Shown here one piece after another: positions 46,622 to 54,587 of a stretch of DNA of 64,000 nt. The notes under the pieces are model-generated. The model had not been told where the DNA came from. It searched no databases and worked only from the letters and a program-made list of their open reading frames with translations. Origin of the DNA: Robertmurraya korlensis (lineage in GTDB: Bacteria; Bacillota; Bacilli; Bacillales; Cytobacillaceae); contig NZ_JAMBNS010000001.1 of NCBI RefSeq assembly GCF_023715225.1, positions 124,001 to 188,000 on the forward strand. Direction: 5' to 3'. The translations under genes were made by a program, and so were the position numbers. How positions within the stretch are numbered: position 1 is the stretch's first letter; each line of letters starts with the position of its first letter.

Positions 46622-47260
46622 ATGGTACTATCTGTTCCATTATTACTACTTGCATTAGCAGTTAGCATTGACAGTTTTAGTGTAGGTTTCACTTACGGTC
46701 TGAGGAAAATGCGAATTCCTTTTAAGTCAATTGCGGTCATCTCTTTATGCTCTGCAGGAACACTCACTGTAGGGATGATTATTGGCCATTTCATTGAGTC
46801 TGTTTTATCGCCTGATATCGCTGAAAGTATAGGGGGAATTATACTCATTTTATTAGGGGCTTGGATTTTAGCTCAATTTTTTCGATCTGAGAAATCCGCC
46901 TCATCCATGCTTCCCCATCCAAAAACGATCATTGATTTTGAGATTAAATCTCTTGGGATTGTTATTCAAATATTACGAAAGCCGATGTCAGCAGACTTTG
47001 ATCAATCGGGTACAATCAATGGCATTGAAGCATATATGCTTGGATTAGCGTTATCATTAGATGCATTTGGGGCCGGAATAGGTGCTGCGATGCTAGACTT
47101 TTCTCCAAGCATTTTAGGAACTGCCGTTGCATTAATGAGTTTTCTCTTTATTTATGCTGGGTTACAGCTTGGGAAACATTTTTCAGAGAATAGCTGGCTT
47201 CAACGGTTTGCTTTTTTACCTGGTGTATTGTTAATCATTATTGGTATATGGAAAATTTGA
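46622..47260 (+). CDS. ytaF: Sporulation membrane protein YtaF (MntP-like)
   Basis: Encodes 212 residues with about six spans (LLLLALAVSIDSFSVGFTYG, IAVISLCSAGTLTVGMIIG, IGGIILILLGAWILAQFF, and three more after residue 140). The repeated DS-F-x-G motifs (AVSIDSFSVGF and LALSLDAFGAGIG) are those of the MntP manganese exporter superfamily; YtaF is the sporulation branch, SigE-dependent in B. subtilis. GGAAGGAG lies before the ATG inside the hairpin described separately. Confidence 0.92.
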   Translation: MVLSVPLLLLALAVSIDSFSVGFTYGLRKMRIPFKSIAVISLCSAGTLTVGMIIGHFIESVLSPDIAESIGGIILILLGAWILAQFFRSEKSASSMLPHPKTIIDFEIKSLGIVIQILRKPMSADFDQSGTINGIEAYMLGLALSLDAFGAGIGAAMLDFSPSILGTAVALMSFLFIYAGLQLGKHFSENSWLQRFAFLPGVLLIIIGIWKI

Positions 47261-47261
47261 A

Positions 47262-47287
47262 AAAAGCCTCCTTTTATGGAGGCTTTT
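47262..47287 (+). terminator. Terminator-like hairpin after ytaF
   Basis: AAAAGCCTCC (47262-47271) pairs perfectly with GGAGGCTTTT (47278-47287). The T run is short and the hairpin sits only 21 bases before coaE, so some read-through is likely. Confidence 0.7.
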
Positions 47288-47308
47288 ACGCTAAACGGAG
47301 GGCAGAAT

Positions 47309-47914
47309 ATGACTTTAGTCGTCGGATTAACGGGTGGCATTGCTAGTGGAAAAAGCACGGTGGCAAATATGTTTAAGGAAATGGGAATAGAGGTCATTGA
47401 CGCTGATGTAGAAGCAAGAAAGGCCGTTGAGATAGGAGAAGAAGCATACGAGCAAATCGTTACATATTTTGGTGAAGGTATTTTAAATGCTGATCATACG
47501 ATTAATCGTTCCAGTTTAGGTGAAATCATTTTTAATGACAGTGTGAAGAGGCAAAAATTAAACGAAATTGTTCATCCAGATGTACGAAGTAGGATGAATG
47601 AGAAGAAGGAAGCAGCTGTTTTGCGAGGAGACCAAATCGTTGTGTTGGATATTCCTCTTTTATTTGAAAGCGGATTAAAGCATATGGTTAATGTAGTTCT
47701 TCTAGTGTATGTAGAGAAAGATGTCCAGCTTCAGAGATTAATGGATAGAAATCTGTTAACAAAGGAAGAAGCTCTTGCTCGAATACAATCCCAAATGCCG
47801 ATTGAAGATAAAAGGAAGCTTGCTGATAAAGTGCTAAATAATAATGGGTCGATAGAGGATACGAAAAAACAACTGATAGAGCTTCTTGCGGATTGGAAAA
47901 CCATCACAAATTAA
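47309..47914 (+). CDS. coaE: Dephospho-CoA kinase
   Basis: Encodes 201 residues. It phosphorylates dephospho-CoA with ATP, the last step of coenzyme A synthesis. The P-loop GLTGGIASGKSTVANMF opens the protein; VIDADVEARKAV, HPDVRSRM, VLDIPLLFESGL and the LTKEEALARIQSQMP lid follow. The ATG at 47309 is preceded by CGGAGGGCAG; the longer frame would run into the preceding terminator. Its own terminator overlaps the stop codon. Confidence 0.96.
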   Translation: MTLVVGLTGGIASGKSTVANMFKEMGIEVIDADVEARKAVEIGEEAYEQIVTYFGEGILNADHTINRSSLGEIIFNDSVKRQKLNEIVHPDVRSRMNEKKEAAVLRGDQIVVLDIPLLFESGLKHMVNVVLLVYVEKDVQLQRLMDRNLLTKEEALARIQSQMPIEDKRKLADKVLNNNGSIEDTKKQLIELLADWKTITN

Positions 47915-47929
47915 TGTGATGGTTTTTTT
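47897..47929 (+). terminator. Rho-independent terminator overlapping the coaE stop
   Basis: AAAACCATCACA (47897-47908) pairs with TGTGATGGTTTT (47915-47926) and continues as T. The coaE stop lies in the loop. Confidence 0.9.
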
Positions 47930-47969
47930 GTTGAAAATAGGTTTTTATATCACCACAATTCGCAACTAA

Positions 47970-47980
47970 TATGTTATACT
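47970..47980 (+). promoter_or_regulatory. CcpN-box-like site 1 upstream of gapB
   Basis: TATGTTATACT fits the CcpN consensus TRTGHYATAYW, as I recall it, at all 11 positions. CcpN represses gapB during growth on sugars in B. subtilis. Confidence 0.65.
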
Positions 47981-48001
47981 ATTTATAAATTAAAGAAATA
48001 A

Positions 48002-48012
48002 AGTATAACACT
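48002..48012 (-). promoter_or_regulatory. CcpN-box-like site 2 upstream of gapB
   Basis: The minus strand reads AGTGTTATACT, one mismatch from TRTGHYATAYW. Together with site 1 it forms an inverted pair (GTTATACT and AGTATAAC) 21 bases apart, flanking the likely promoter. Confidence 0.6.
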
Positions 48013-48030
48013 TTTGAAGGGAGCCGTCAC

Positions 48031-49074
48031 ATGAAGGCTAGAGTAGCGATTAATGGGTTTGGAAGAATAGGAAGAATGGTTTTTAGAAAGGCAATTTGTG
48101 ATGATACATTAGAAATAGTAGCCATTAATGCTAGTTATCCTGCGGAAACATTAGCACATTTAATAAAGTATGACACAAATCACGGGAAGTTTGATGGAGA
48201 GGTAGTAGCTGAACATGATTCCTTATTGGTAAATGGAAAAAGAGTGAAGCTAATTAACCAACGTAATCCAGAGGAGCTTCCATGGAGTTCACTTAATATT
48301 GATATTGTGATCGAGGCAACTGGGAAATTTAATGCTAGAGAGAAAGCTAGTCTCCACTTAGAAGCAGGTGCAAAGAAGGTTATATTAACAGCACCGGGTA
48401 AGGGAGAAGATATTACAATCGTAATGGGTGTAAATGAGCAAGAGTTAAATATATATGAGCATGATATCATTTCAAATGCGTCATGTACGACCAATTGTTT
48501 AGCTCCTGTTGTAAAAGTACTTGAAGATCAATTTGGTATCATTAATGGGTTAATGACGACGGTGCATGCATATACAAATGATCAAAAAAATATTGATAAT
48601 CCGCATAAAGATCTTCGAAGAGCAAGAGCTTGTGGTCAATCAATCATTCCAACAAGCACGGGTGCGGCTAAAGCTCTATCACTAGTGCTACCCAAAATGA
48701 AAGGGAAGCTGCATGGAATGTCATTAAGAGTTCCAACCACCAATGTCTCATTAGTGGATTTAGTTGTTGATCTAAAGCGAGAAGTAACGATAGATGAGAT
48801 AAATGATGTATTTGAAACAGCCTCTGAGGGTGAACTAAAAGGGATACTCGCCATTACAGAAGAGCCACTGGTATCAGTTGACTTTAATACCAATGAACAT
48901 TCTGCAATTGTTGATGGGTTGTCTACAATGGTTATCGGTGCGAACAAGGTAAAGGTTCTTGCGTGGTACGATAATGAGTGGGGCTATTCTTGTCGTGTTG
49001 TTGATCTAACGAAGCATGTGGCTAATCAACTTTCTTTAGCTTCAGAAAATTTTAAACGAGTAAGCTCATTATAA
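48031..49074 (+). CDS. gapB: Glyceraldehyde-3-phosphate dehydrogenase GapB (gluconeogenic)
   Basis: Encodes 347 residues. KARVAINGFGRIGRMVFRKA is the nucleotide-binding start; the catalytic Cys is in ISNASCTTNCLAPVV and the partner His in VHAYTNDQ. Long C-terminal tail (SLASENFKRVSSL). Placement between coaE and speD, the length and the CcpN-like boxes identify it as GapB, the NADP-using gluconeogenic form, rather than glycolytic GapA. GAAGGGAGCCG precedes the ATG. A strong terminator follows, so speD is separate here. Confidence 0.94.
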   Translation: MKARVAINGFGRIGRMVFRKAICDDTLEIVAINASYPAETLAHLIKYDTNHGKFDGEVVAEHDSLLVNGKRVKLINQRNPEELPWSSLNIDIVIEATGKFNAREKASLHLEAGAKKVILTAPGKGEDITIVMGVNEQELNIYEHDIISNASCTTNCLAPVVKVLEDQFGIINGLMTTVHAYTNDQKNIDNPHKDLRRARACGQSIIPTSTGAAKALSLVLPKMKGKLHGMSLRVPTTNVSLVDLVVDLKREVTIDEINDVFETASEGELKGILAITEEPLVSVDFNTNEHSAIVDGLSTMVIGANKVKVLAWYDNEWGYSCRVVDLTKHVANQLSLASENFKRVSSL

Positions 49075-49079
49075 GTAGT

Positions 49080-49117
49080 CAGTCTTCTGGGAAACCCTCA
49101 GAAGACTGATTTTTTGT
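49080..49117 (+). terminator. Rho-independent terminator after gapB
   Basis: CAGTCTTCTG (49080-49089) pairs with CAGAAGACTG (49099-49108) and runs into a T tract. Confidence 0.9.
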
Positions 49118-49180
49118 ATGTATTTGAAGTTAAGGATATTACTTTTCCTCTTTTTTCGTAAAGATTTTTTAAATACATTA

Positions 49181-49209
49181 TTGCAAAAAAAAAACAAACA
49201 AAGTATACT
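49181..49209 (+). promoter_or_regulatory. SigA-type promoter of speD
   Basis: TTGCAA (49181-49186) and TATACT (49204-49209) are spaced by exactly 17 bases. A leader of about 145 bases follows before speD. Confidence 0.8.
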
Positions 49210-49256
49210 AGTCATCGTGAACTTCTTGAAATTTGGAATCTATATCTACTTAAAGG

Positions 49257-49353
49257 GTTAGGACCTCTTTGGACTAACTTTCCCCCGTGGTAGTTATAAT
49301 CCAAAAAATTAGGGAAATTCAGTTACTGTAGTAAAAATGGTTAAAGGGGGAAA
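49257..49353 (+). promoter_or_regulatory. Structured 5' leader of speD with anti-Shine-Dalgarno
   Basis: A local hairpin, GTTAG (49257-49261) with CTAAC (49274-49278) and an inner CC/GG pair, is followed at once by TTTCCCCC (49279-49286). That is the exact complement of GGGGGAAA (49346-49353), the speD ribosome site. The leader can therefore fold with the site hidden. The ligand or protein, if any, is unknown. Confidence 0.5.
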
Positions 49354-49360
49354 TTTGAAT

Positions 49361-49741
49361 ATGGAAACTATGGGTCGTCACGTTATTTCTGAGTTATGGG
49401 GTTGTAATTTTGAAAAGTTAAATGATATGGAGCAAATTGAGCAAATTTTTGCAGATGCGGCATTAAAATCTGGTGCTGAAATTCGCGAGGTTGCTTTTCA
49501 CAAATTTGCACCACAAGGTGTGAGTGGAGTGGTTATTATCTCTGAATCACATTTAACTATTCACAGCTTTCCTGAACATGGCTATGCTAGTATTGATGTG
49601 TATACTTGTGGAGACATGGATCCTAATATTGCTGCAGACTATATCGCTGAAGCATTAGGTGCTCAAACTCGTGAGAACATCGAAATTCCTCGTGGAATGG
49701 GTCCTGTTCAAGTTAAACAAGCAAAAGCGAAAGTACTATAA
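49361..49741 (+). CDS. speD: S-adenosylmethionine decarboxylase (SpeD/SpeH)
   Basis: Encodes 126 residues, the short Bacillus class. The proenzyme self-cleaves to a pyruvoyl enzyme and decarboxylates SAM for spermidine synthesis. [20 protein letters not shown] is the family start; the cleavage site lies in [19 protein letters not shown] between Glu and Ser, and [11 protein letters not shown] holds the catalytic Cys. The ATG at 49361 gives the family length; GGGGG is 10 bases upstream. The in-frame ATG at 49337 lies before that site. It has its own promoter and leader. Confidence 0.95.
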   Translation: METMGRHVISELWGCNFEKLNDMEQIEQIFADAALKSGAEIREVAFHKFAPQGVSGVVIISESHLTIHSFPEHGYASIDVYTCGDMDPNIAADYIAEALGAQTRENIEIPRGMGPVQVKQAKAKVL

Positions 49742-49770
49742 TCGTAGCTTACTAAACTTATGAAATTCGA

Positions 49771-49796
49771 GAGGTGTATATTATACACCTCTTTTT
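49771..49796 (+). terminator. Rho-independent terminator after speD
   Basis: GAGGTGTATA (49771-49780) pairs with TATACACCTC (49782-49791) and is followed by five T; loop very short. Confidence 0.85.
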
Positions 49797-49883
49797 AATT
49801 TCTCTTTTATCGAAACATTAACATTACCAGTCCTTTTAGGTTAAAATATATGTACATACATCTTTCGATTTGGAGGAATAATT

Positions 49884-50288
49884 ATGTCATTTGTAAAACA
49901 GGTGTTTAGACAATTTAATAGGCAATGTGAAACAAAAGAAAACCATGTTGAGGAAGAGCTTAGAACGAGATATTATCGAGTTAATCTCCAATCTTTGTTC
50001 CAATCTGTTAAAGAGATCCTTGATAATGATCAGCATGCAAAAGTGGTAAGTGATTCGATTGAACACGGGGAAATTGCAGTTGAAATCAATCGTGGAAAGA
50101 AAATGTTTGCCATTATTACGATTATAACGGTTAAGCCTTATGAGACGGCTGTAGATATCAATGTATCCACTGAGCAAACGGTGCTATTGGGAGCATACCC
50201 AAGCTTAAAAGCAGAAATCACTCGTATTTATCAAGAGTTAGATAAGAAGCACCCGTATATTGGTGTTGGAAAACACGCAGGAGAGTAG
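49884..50288 (+). CDS. Conserved-looking cytosolic protein, unknown
   Basis: Encodes 134 residues; I do not recognise it with certainty. It begins MSFVKQVFRQFNRQCETKEN and ends GVGKHAGE. There is no signal or membrane segment. The middle (EIAVEINRGKKMFAIITIITVKPYETAVDINVS) looks like alternating beta strands. The N-terminal third is basic and helical. TGGAGGAATAATT precedes the ATG. It stands alone between the speD terminator and nrdR. No promoter was defined. Confidence 0.75.
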   Translation: MSFVKQVFRQFNRQCETKENHVEEELRTRYYRVNLQSLFQSVKEILDNDQHAKVVSDSIEHGEIAVEINRGKKMFAIITIITVKPYETAVDINVSTEQTVLLGAYPSLKAEITRIYQELDKKHPYIGVGKHAGE

Positions 50289-50367
50289 AATTGCTTGTAC
50301 TACAAATGAAGTTTTAATAAGATAGTGTTAGATTCAGCAGAATCCATTCTGTTTCGGAGTTGATGTT

Positions 50368-50823
50368 ATGAAATGTCCTGCATGTCAAAATAATCATACT
50401 CGTGTTCTCGATTCAAGACCTGTCGATGAAAATAGATCGATTCGCAGAAGAAGAGAGTGTGAGAAATGTTCCTTTCGTTTTACAACGTTTGAGAAGGTAG
50501 AGGAAATTCCTTTGATTGTGGTAAAGAAGGAAGGAACTAGAGAAGAATTTAGCCGTGATAAGATTCTACGTGGTCTGATTAAAGCTTGTGAAAAAAGACC
50601 TGTTGCTTTGCCTGAATTAGAAAAAATAACGTCCGATATAGAAAAAGAACTTCGCAGTCATGGAGTATCGGAAATAAAGAGTGAAGCAGTTGGAGAAATG
50701 GTTATGGATCGTTTAGCAAAATTAGATGAGGTTGCTTATGTAAGATTTGCCTCTGTATATAGACAATTTAAAGATATTAACGTCTTTATTGAAGAATTAA
50801 AGGAATTAATCAAAAAGGATTAG
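50368..50823 (+). CDS. nrdR: Ribonucleotide reductase repressor NrdR
   Basis: Encodes 151 residues. NrdR is an ATP/dATP-sensing repressor of ribonucleotide reductase genes. The N-terminal zinc ribbon ([20 protein letters not shown] and [12 protein letters not shown]) and the ATP-cone domain ([20 protein letters not shown]) are complete. CGGAGTTGATGTT precedes the ATG. It is close to dnaB (36 bases between stop and start), giving the nrdR-dnaB-dnaI replication unit. Confidence 0.97.
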   Translation: MKCPACQNNHTRVLDSRPVDENRSIRRRRECEKCSFRFTTFEKVEEIPLIVVKKEGTREEFSRDKILRGLIKACEKRPVALPELEKITSDIEKELRSHGVSEIKSEAVGEMVMDRLAKLDEVAYVRFASVYRQFKDINVFIEELKELIKKD

Positions 50824-50859
50824 TAAGGTAGTTTGTTTTTAAGAGAGGAAATGAAGCCT

Positions 50860-52269
50860 ATGGCTCAGCATTGGCAGGAAATGCTACCAGTGGATCGCTA
50901 TGAGGTGGCCTCCAATGGTTTGTTATTTGACTATGATCGAAAGGTGCTAACACTTTTATATCAGCCATTGATTGGTCCGATGGCATACAGTCTCTATATG
51001 ACCCTTTGGTCGCAAATAGATGAGAATCGCTTATCATCTGATGGTAGTTCACATCATGCACTGATGAACGTGATGGATAGTAATTTAAAACAAATATACG
51101 ATGCCCGTCTAAAGTTAGAAGGAATTGGCCTTCTTTCCACGTATGTGCGAACAGAGGAAGGGCTTCGATCATTTGTATATGAAATAAAGCCGCCTTTAAC
51201 ACCTAGTCAGTTTTTTCTAGATGGCATGCTTAACGTGTATTTGTATCGAAAAGTAGGTAAAAATCAATTTTTAAAACTTAAAAGGTTTTTTAGTGATGAA
51301 CAAGTTTTAGAAAAAGAAAATGGGTACGAGAATGTTACAAGGTCGTTTCAAGAAGTATTTGACTCTGCTGTTCCAGGTAACCCTACCTCACATCTAGTAG
51401 ATGACCTGAAACTTGAAGAGCAACGTGTTTACTTTGATCGAGTGAATCCTGCGACAATTAAGGTAGATGAAGCACATTTTGATTTTGACCTGCTTTTTGC
51501 AGGGCTTTCAGAAGTACTTGTTCCTAAACGAGCGATTAATAAAAAGGTGCGAGAAGCCATTGCGAAACTATCCTTCCTCTATGGGATTGATCCAATCCAA
51601 ATGAAAAACATTGTAATTGGTGCAGTTGATGAATCAAGTGAGATTCAGATTGATGAACTTAGAAAATCCGCTAGAGATTGGTATCAGCTTAACTTTTCTG
51701 ACCAACTCCCGTTATTAATAGATAAAATACAACCACTTCCACATGTTACAACAACGGTGGAGCCTAAAACTCAAGAAGAGAAATTGGTTCAATACCTTGA
51801 GAAAACGTCTCCTCGACAATTGTTAATTGATATATCTGGTGGGGGCGAACCATCAAAAAGTGATTTGCAAATTGTTGAAGAGGTCATGTTCCAGCAAAAG
51901 CTTCTTCCTGGCGTGGTGAACGTGCTCATTCAGTACGTATTATTAAAAACAGATATGAAGTTAACGAAGGCTTATGTGGACAAAATTGCCTCACACTGGG
52001 CGCGTAAAAGGGTTCAGACGGTGTCTGAAGCAATGGAACTTGCTAAAAAAGAACATCGACAATACTTAGACTGGGCTGAGGGGAAACAAACAGCAAACCA
52101 ATCTTCAAAGACTAGCACTAGGAAAAAGGCCATAAGAACAGAAAGCTTGCCAGATTGGTTTGATAAAAATGACAATGAAGACCAAGTTGATAAGAAATCC
52201 TCAGATAATGAAGAGATGGAAGAGAAAAAACGTGCTTTACAGGAAAAATTAAAAAGGTTTAAGAGCTAG
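50860..52269 (+). CDS. dnaB: Replication initiation and membrane attachment protein DnaB
   Basis: Encodes 469 residues. This is the Firmicute DnaB, not the helicase: it works with DnaD and DnaI to load the replicative helicase at oriC and at restart sites. MAQHWQEMLPVDRYEV is the family start, with YDRKVLTLLYQPLIGPMAYSLY in the first DDBH1 domain and a DDBH2-type segment near 315-395. The C-terminus is charged. The ATG at 50860 is chosen over upstream TTG/ATG codons because GAGAGG sits 11 bases before it. dnaI follows after 11 bases. Confidence 0.93.
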   Translation: MAQHWQEMLPVDRYEVASNGLLFDYDRKVLTLLYQPLIGPMAYSLYMTLWSQIDENRLSSDGSSHHALMNVMDSNLKQIYDARLKLEGIGLLSTYVRTEEGLRSFVYEIKPPLTPSQFFLDGMLNVYLYRKVGKNQFLKLKRFFSDEQVLEKENGYENVTRSFQEVFDSAVPGNPTSHLVDDLKLEEQRVYFDRVNPATIKVDEAHFDFDLLFAGLSEVLVPKRAINKKVREAIAKLSFLYGIDPIQMKNIVIGAVDESSEIQIDELRKSARDWYQLNFSDQLPLLIDKIQPLPHVTTTVEPKTQEEKLVQYLEKTSPRQLLIDISGGGEPSKSDLQIVEEVMFQQKLLPGVVNVLIQYVLLKTDMKLTKAYVDKIASHWARKRVQTVSEAMELAKKEHRQYLDWAEGKQTANQSSKTSTRKKAIRTESLPDWFDKNDNEDQVDKKSSDNEEMEEKKRALQEKLKRFKS

Positions 52270-52280
52270 GAGGTGAGTGT

Positions 52281-53219
52281 TTGGAACGAATCAATGAAAC
52301 ATTAAAAAAACTTGCAGCTAATCCAAGCTTTCAAGAACGCTACGAACGACAAAAGAGACAAGTGATGCAGCACCCTGACATTAGGGAGTTTATAACAAAG
52401 CACAGTGATTTTCTAACGAGCTCAATCATTGAAAGAAATTTGGCCAAGCTTTATGAATATTCGACTCAATGTACGGAATGTACGGAATGTCCGAGTCTTG
52501 AGAGTTGTAAAAATATCATGCAGGGCTACCAGCCAGAATTAGTTCTTGTCCGTGGGGCGATTGAGATCCATTATGATCGGTGTCCAAGGAAGGTCATGTC
52601 TGACGAGAGAAGAAAAAGTGAGAAGTTAATTCAAAGTATGTATATGCCAAAGGAAATACTGAAGGCTAGTTTTTCAGAAATTGACACGGAGGGTGATTAT
52701 GCGGGGCGATTAGAAGCCATTGATCTAGCCGCAGATTTCATTCTTAATTATCATCCTGACACGATGCAAAAAGGGCTTTATCTATATGGGAAATTCGGTG
52801 TAGGAAAATCTTATTTACTGGGTGCCATTGCAAACGACCTAGCTAAGAAAAAAGTTCCCTCGATGATCGTGTATTTTCCAGAACTGATTAGAGAATTGAA
52901 GAGCTCCATCGGTGACTCTACACTGAATGAAAAGATCGAAAAAGTGAAGAGAGTACCGGTGTTAATGATTGATGACATAGGTGCCGAGACGATGTCAAGC
53001 TGGGCAAGGGATGAAGTGTTAGGAACGATTCTTCAATTCCGTATGCTTGAAAACCTGCCTACTTTCTTTACCTCTAACTTTGACTTCGATGGGTTAGAAG
53101 TGCACTTAACGTATAGTCAACGTGGAGAAGAAGAGAAGATGAAAGCAAGAAGGCTTCTAGAAAGAATTAGATACTTAGCCCATCCTGTCCAAGTGGATGG
53201 TCCAAATAGAAGGAAATAG
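52281..53219 (+). CDS. dnaI: Helicase loader DnaI
   Basis: Encodes 312 residues from a TTG after GGAGGTGA. DnaI is the AAA+ loader of the replicative helicase. The N-terminal domain (about 1-105) carries a cysteine cluster (QCTECTECPSLESC) and a further RCPRK, likely zinc-binding. The AAA+ part has Walker A GKFGVGKSYLL, Walker B VPVLMIDDIGAE and sensor 1 FFTSNFDF. An exact 9-base tandem repeat encodes the Cys-Thr-Glu copies. It follows dnaB at 11 bases; a terminator follows. Confidence 0.96.
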   Translation: MERINETLKKLAANPSFQERYERQKRQVMQHPDIREFITKHSDFLTSSIIERNLAKLYEYSTQCTECTECPSLESCKNIMQGYQPELVLVRGAIEIHYDRCPRKVMSDERRKSEKLIQSMYMPKEILKASFSEIDTEGDYAGRLEAIDLAADFILNYHPDTMQKGLYLYGKFGVGKSYLLGAIANDLAKKKVPSMIVYFPELIRELKSSIGDSTLNEKIEKVKRVPVLMIDDIGAETMSSWARDEVLGTILQFRMLENLPTFFTSNFDFDGLEVHLTYSQRGEEEKMKARRLLERIRYLAHPVQVDGPNRRK

Positions 53220-53228
53220 GTAAAATAT

Positions 53229-53265
53229 AAGAGCCAACGGAAAAAGTCCGCTGGCTCTTATTCTA
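53229..53265 (+). terminator. Rho-independent terminator after dnaI
   Basis: AAGAGCCA (53229-53236) pairs with TGGCTCTT (53252-53259), extended inward by CGG/CCG, with a T-rich tail. Confidence 0.8.
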
Positions 53266-53368
53266 TTTTGACCAAGTTCCCCATATACATGAAAGCAGAG
53301 ACTGTGAAAACGAACATGCAGCCGCATGGGCCTTTCAAGCGTTGATTTCACCAAAAGGGGGGATTTGG

Positions 53369-54232
53369 TTGTTTGAGATCATTTTCCAAAATAAAGAGGA
53401 TGCGAAAAGATTTCACCAATTGCTAAAGAAACACGCACAATCCTCACTCCATTTGAATCATGAGACTCTTCTTATCGAAGATAAACATATAGTAAAATGC
53501 GATGGAAAACTGGAAGAAGTGGTTGTGAAAAAAGCATTTGGGCAGTTTATTCAAGAAATTAAATTAGTGGATTGGTCTCGAGAAATCTTAATAGATCATT
53601 TTTGTTATGATGATGAACATGAGCAGGAACAAATACTAGATATCATTACTGCCATTGTTGACGGAAACAGAAGGGAGCTCTTATCGTTTGTAGATGTGAA
53701 TGCATTAAATAATTTGGTAGAATCGGCAATTAATGAATTATTCTCACAGCGTTTGTCTTTCTCGTTTGACTCTTTCCTGCGCTTTCGATTGCGTTCCATA
53801 ACGACTCTCATAGAGAGAGTGGTCGAGGTTGCGATTGACGAGTATAAACTTGAGCAAGAGTACCAAATTTTTGTTCATACCCTAAGAGAATTTTTATCTG
53901 GAAGAAGTTCAATCAAGAAAGTGATTCATTTAATGGTGTCTGATTCGATAACCTTTTTTGATGAGAAATTCTTTGAATTAAAAAGAAAAGAAATTCTGCA
54001 GCTAATCGATCGGAAACTACTTTCCAATCACCCGGTCTATATTGATAGTCTCACAATTGCACCATTGCTATCGATTGCACCACAAGAGATTTATTTGTAT
54101 ACCGACGAACCAGAGCAGCCCTTGGTTCGAACGATCTGTAATCTTTTTGAGGAAAGGGTAGTCGTAGCAGCGATGAACATATTTCATGATCGTAAAAGAA
54201 AATTAGCACTTGCTGCTGATGAGAATTTCTAG
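53369..54232 (+). CDS. ytxC: Sporulation protein YtxC
   Basis: Encodes 287 residues from a TTG six bases after GGGGGG. It begins MFEIIFQNKEDAKRFHQLLKKH and is soluble, charged and mostly helical, with LRFRLRSITTLIERVVEVAIDEY typical of the YtxC family. The family occurs in endospore formers; the function is unknown. The upstream TTG at 53342 lies before the ribosome site. It sits between dnaI and thrS as in B. subtilis and appears to have its own unit. Confidence 0.85.
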   Translation: MFEIIFQNKEDAKRFHQLLKKHAQSSLHLNHETLLIEDKHIVKCDGKLEEVVVKKAFGQFIQEIKLVDWSREILIDHFCYDDEHEQEQILDIITAIVDGNRRELLSFVDVNALNNLVESAINELFSQRLSFSFDSFLRFRLRSITTLIERVVEVAIDEYKLEQEYQIFVHTLREFLSGRSSIKKVIHLMVSDSITFFDEKFFELKRKEILQLIDRKLLSNHPVYIDSLTIAPLLSIAPQEIYLYTDEPEQPLVRTICNLFEERVVVAAMNIFHDRKRKLALAADENF

Positions 54233-54240
54233 ATAGATAC

Positions 54241-54269
54241 TTGCTTTTCCCTCATGAACAAACTATAAT
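54241..54269 (+). promoter_or_regulatory. SigA-type promoter of the T-box-thrS unit
   Basis: TTGCTT (54241-54246) and TATAAT (54264-54269) are spaced by 17 bases, just before the T-box leader. Confidence 0.85.
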
Positions 54270-54304
54270 ACGTACATAATAAGGTACAACTTCATGATAC
54301 AAAT

Positions 54305-54557
54305 GTTAAGATGAGGATATGAGCGTTTATATACGGTTATCAGAGAGGGAAGGCGTTGGCTGGAAACTTCCTAACACGATTGAACAGCTTACCACCTCTA
54401 AACATCAGCCTTGAACAATTAATTAAGTATGGGCTGACGGATAAAGTCCGTTATCTATTTATCTAAAGTCATTTTGATGGTTTATCAAGGTGAAAATTAG
54501 GGTGGAACCACGTGTTGTTTATAAACTCGTCCCTTTCCGAGGGACGAGTTTTTTTAT
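54305..54557 (+). ncRNA. T-box riboswitch (threonine) upstream of thrS
   Basis: The leader carries the T-box sequence AGGGTGGAACCACG at 54499-54512, followed by a terminator hairpin AACTCGTCCC (54524-54533) with GGGACGAGTT (54541-54550) and T tail. In stem I GAGG (54313-54316) pairs with CCTC (54395-54398), leaving ACC-A (54391-54394) in the specifier loop; ACC is a threonine codon. Uncharged tRNA-Thr would favour the antiterminator and expression of thrS. Stem I boundaries are hand-drawn. Confidence 0.92.
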
Positions 54558-54587
54558 TTTTATTTTATTTTTAGGAGGAAAATGGTT

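Noticed and set aside
49182-49196. A-rich run upstream of speD as a phase-variable tract
   Set aside because: It is part of the promoter spacer in an AT-rich region; no repeat-tract gene is attached and one sequence cannot show variation.
53281-53300. Possible SigE -10 (CATATACA) before ytxC
   Set aside because: No fitting -35 element 14-15 bases upstream.
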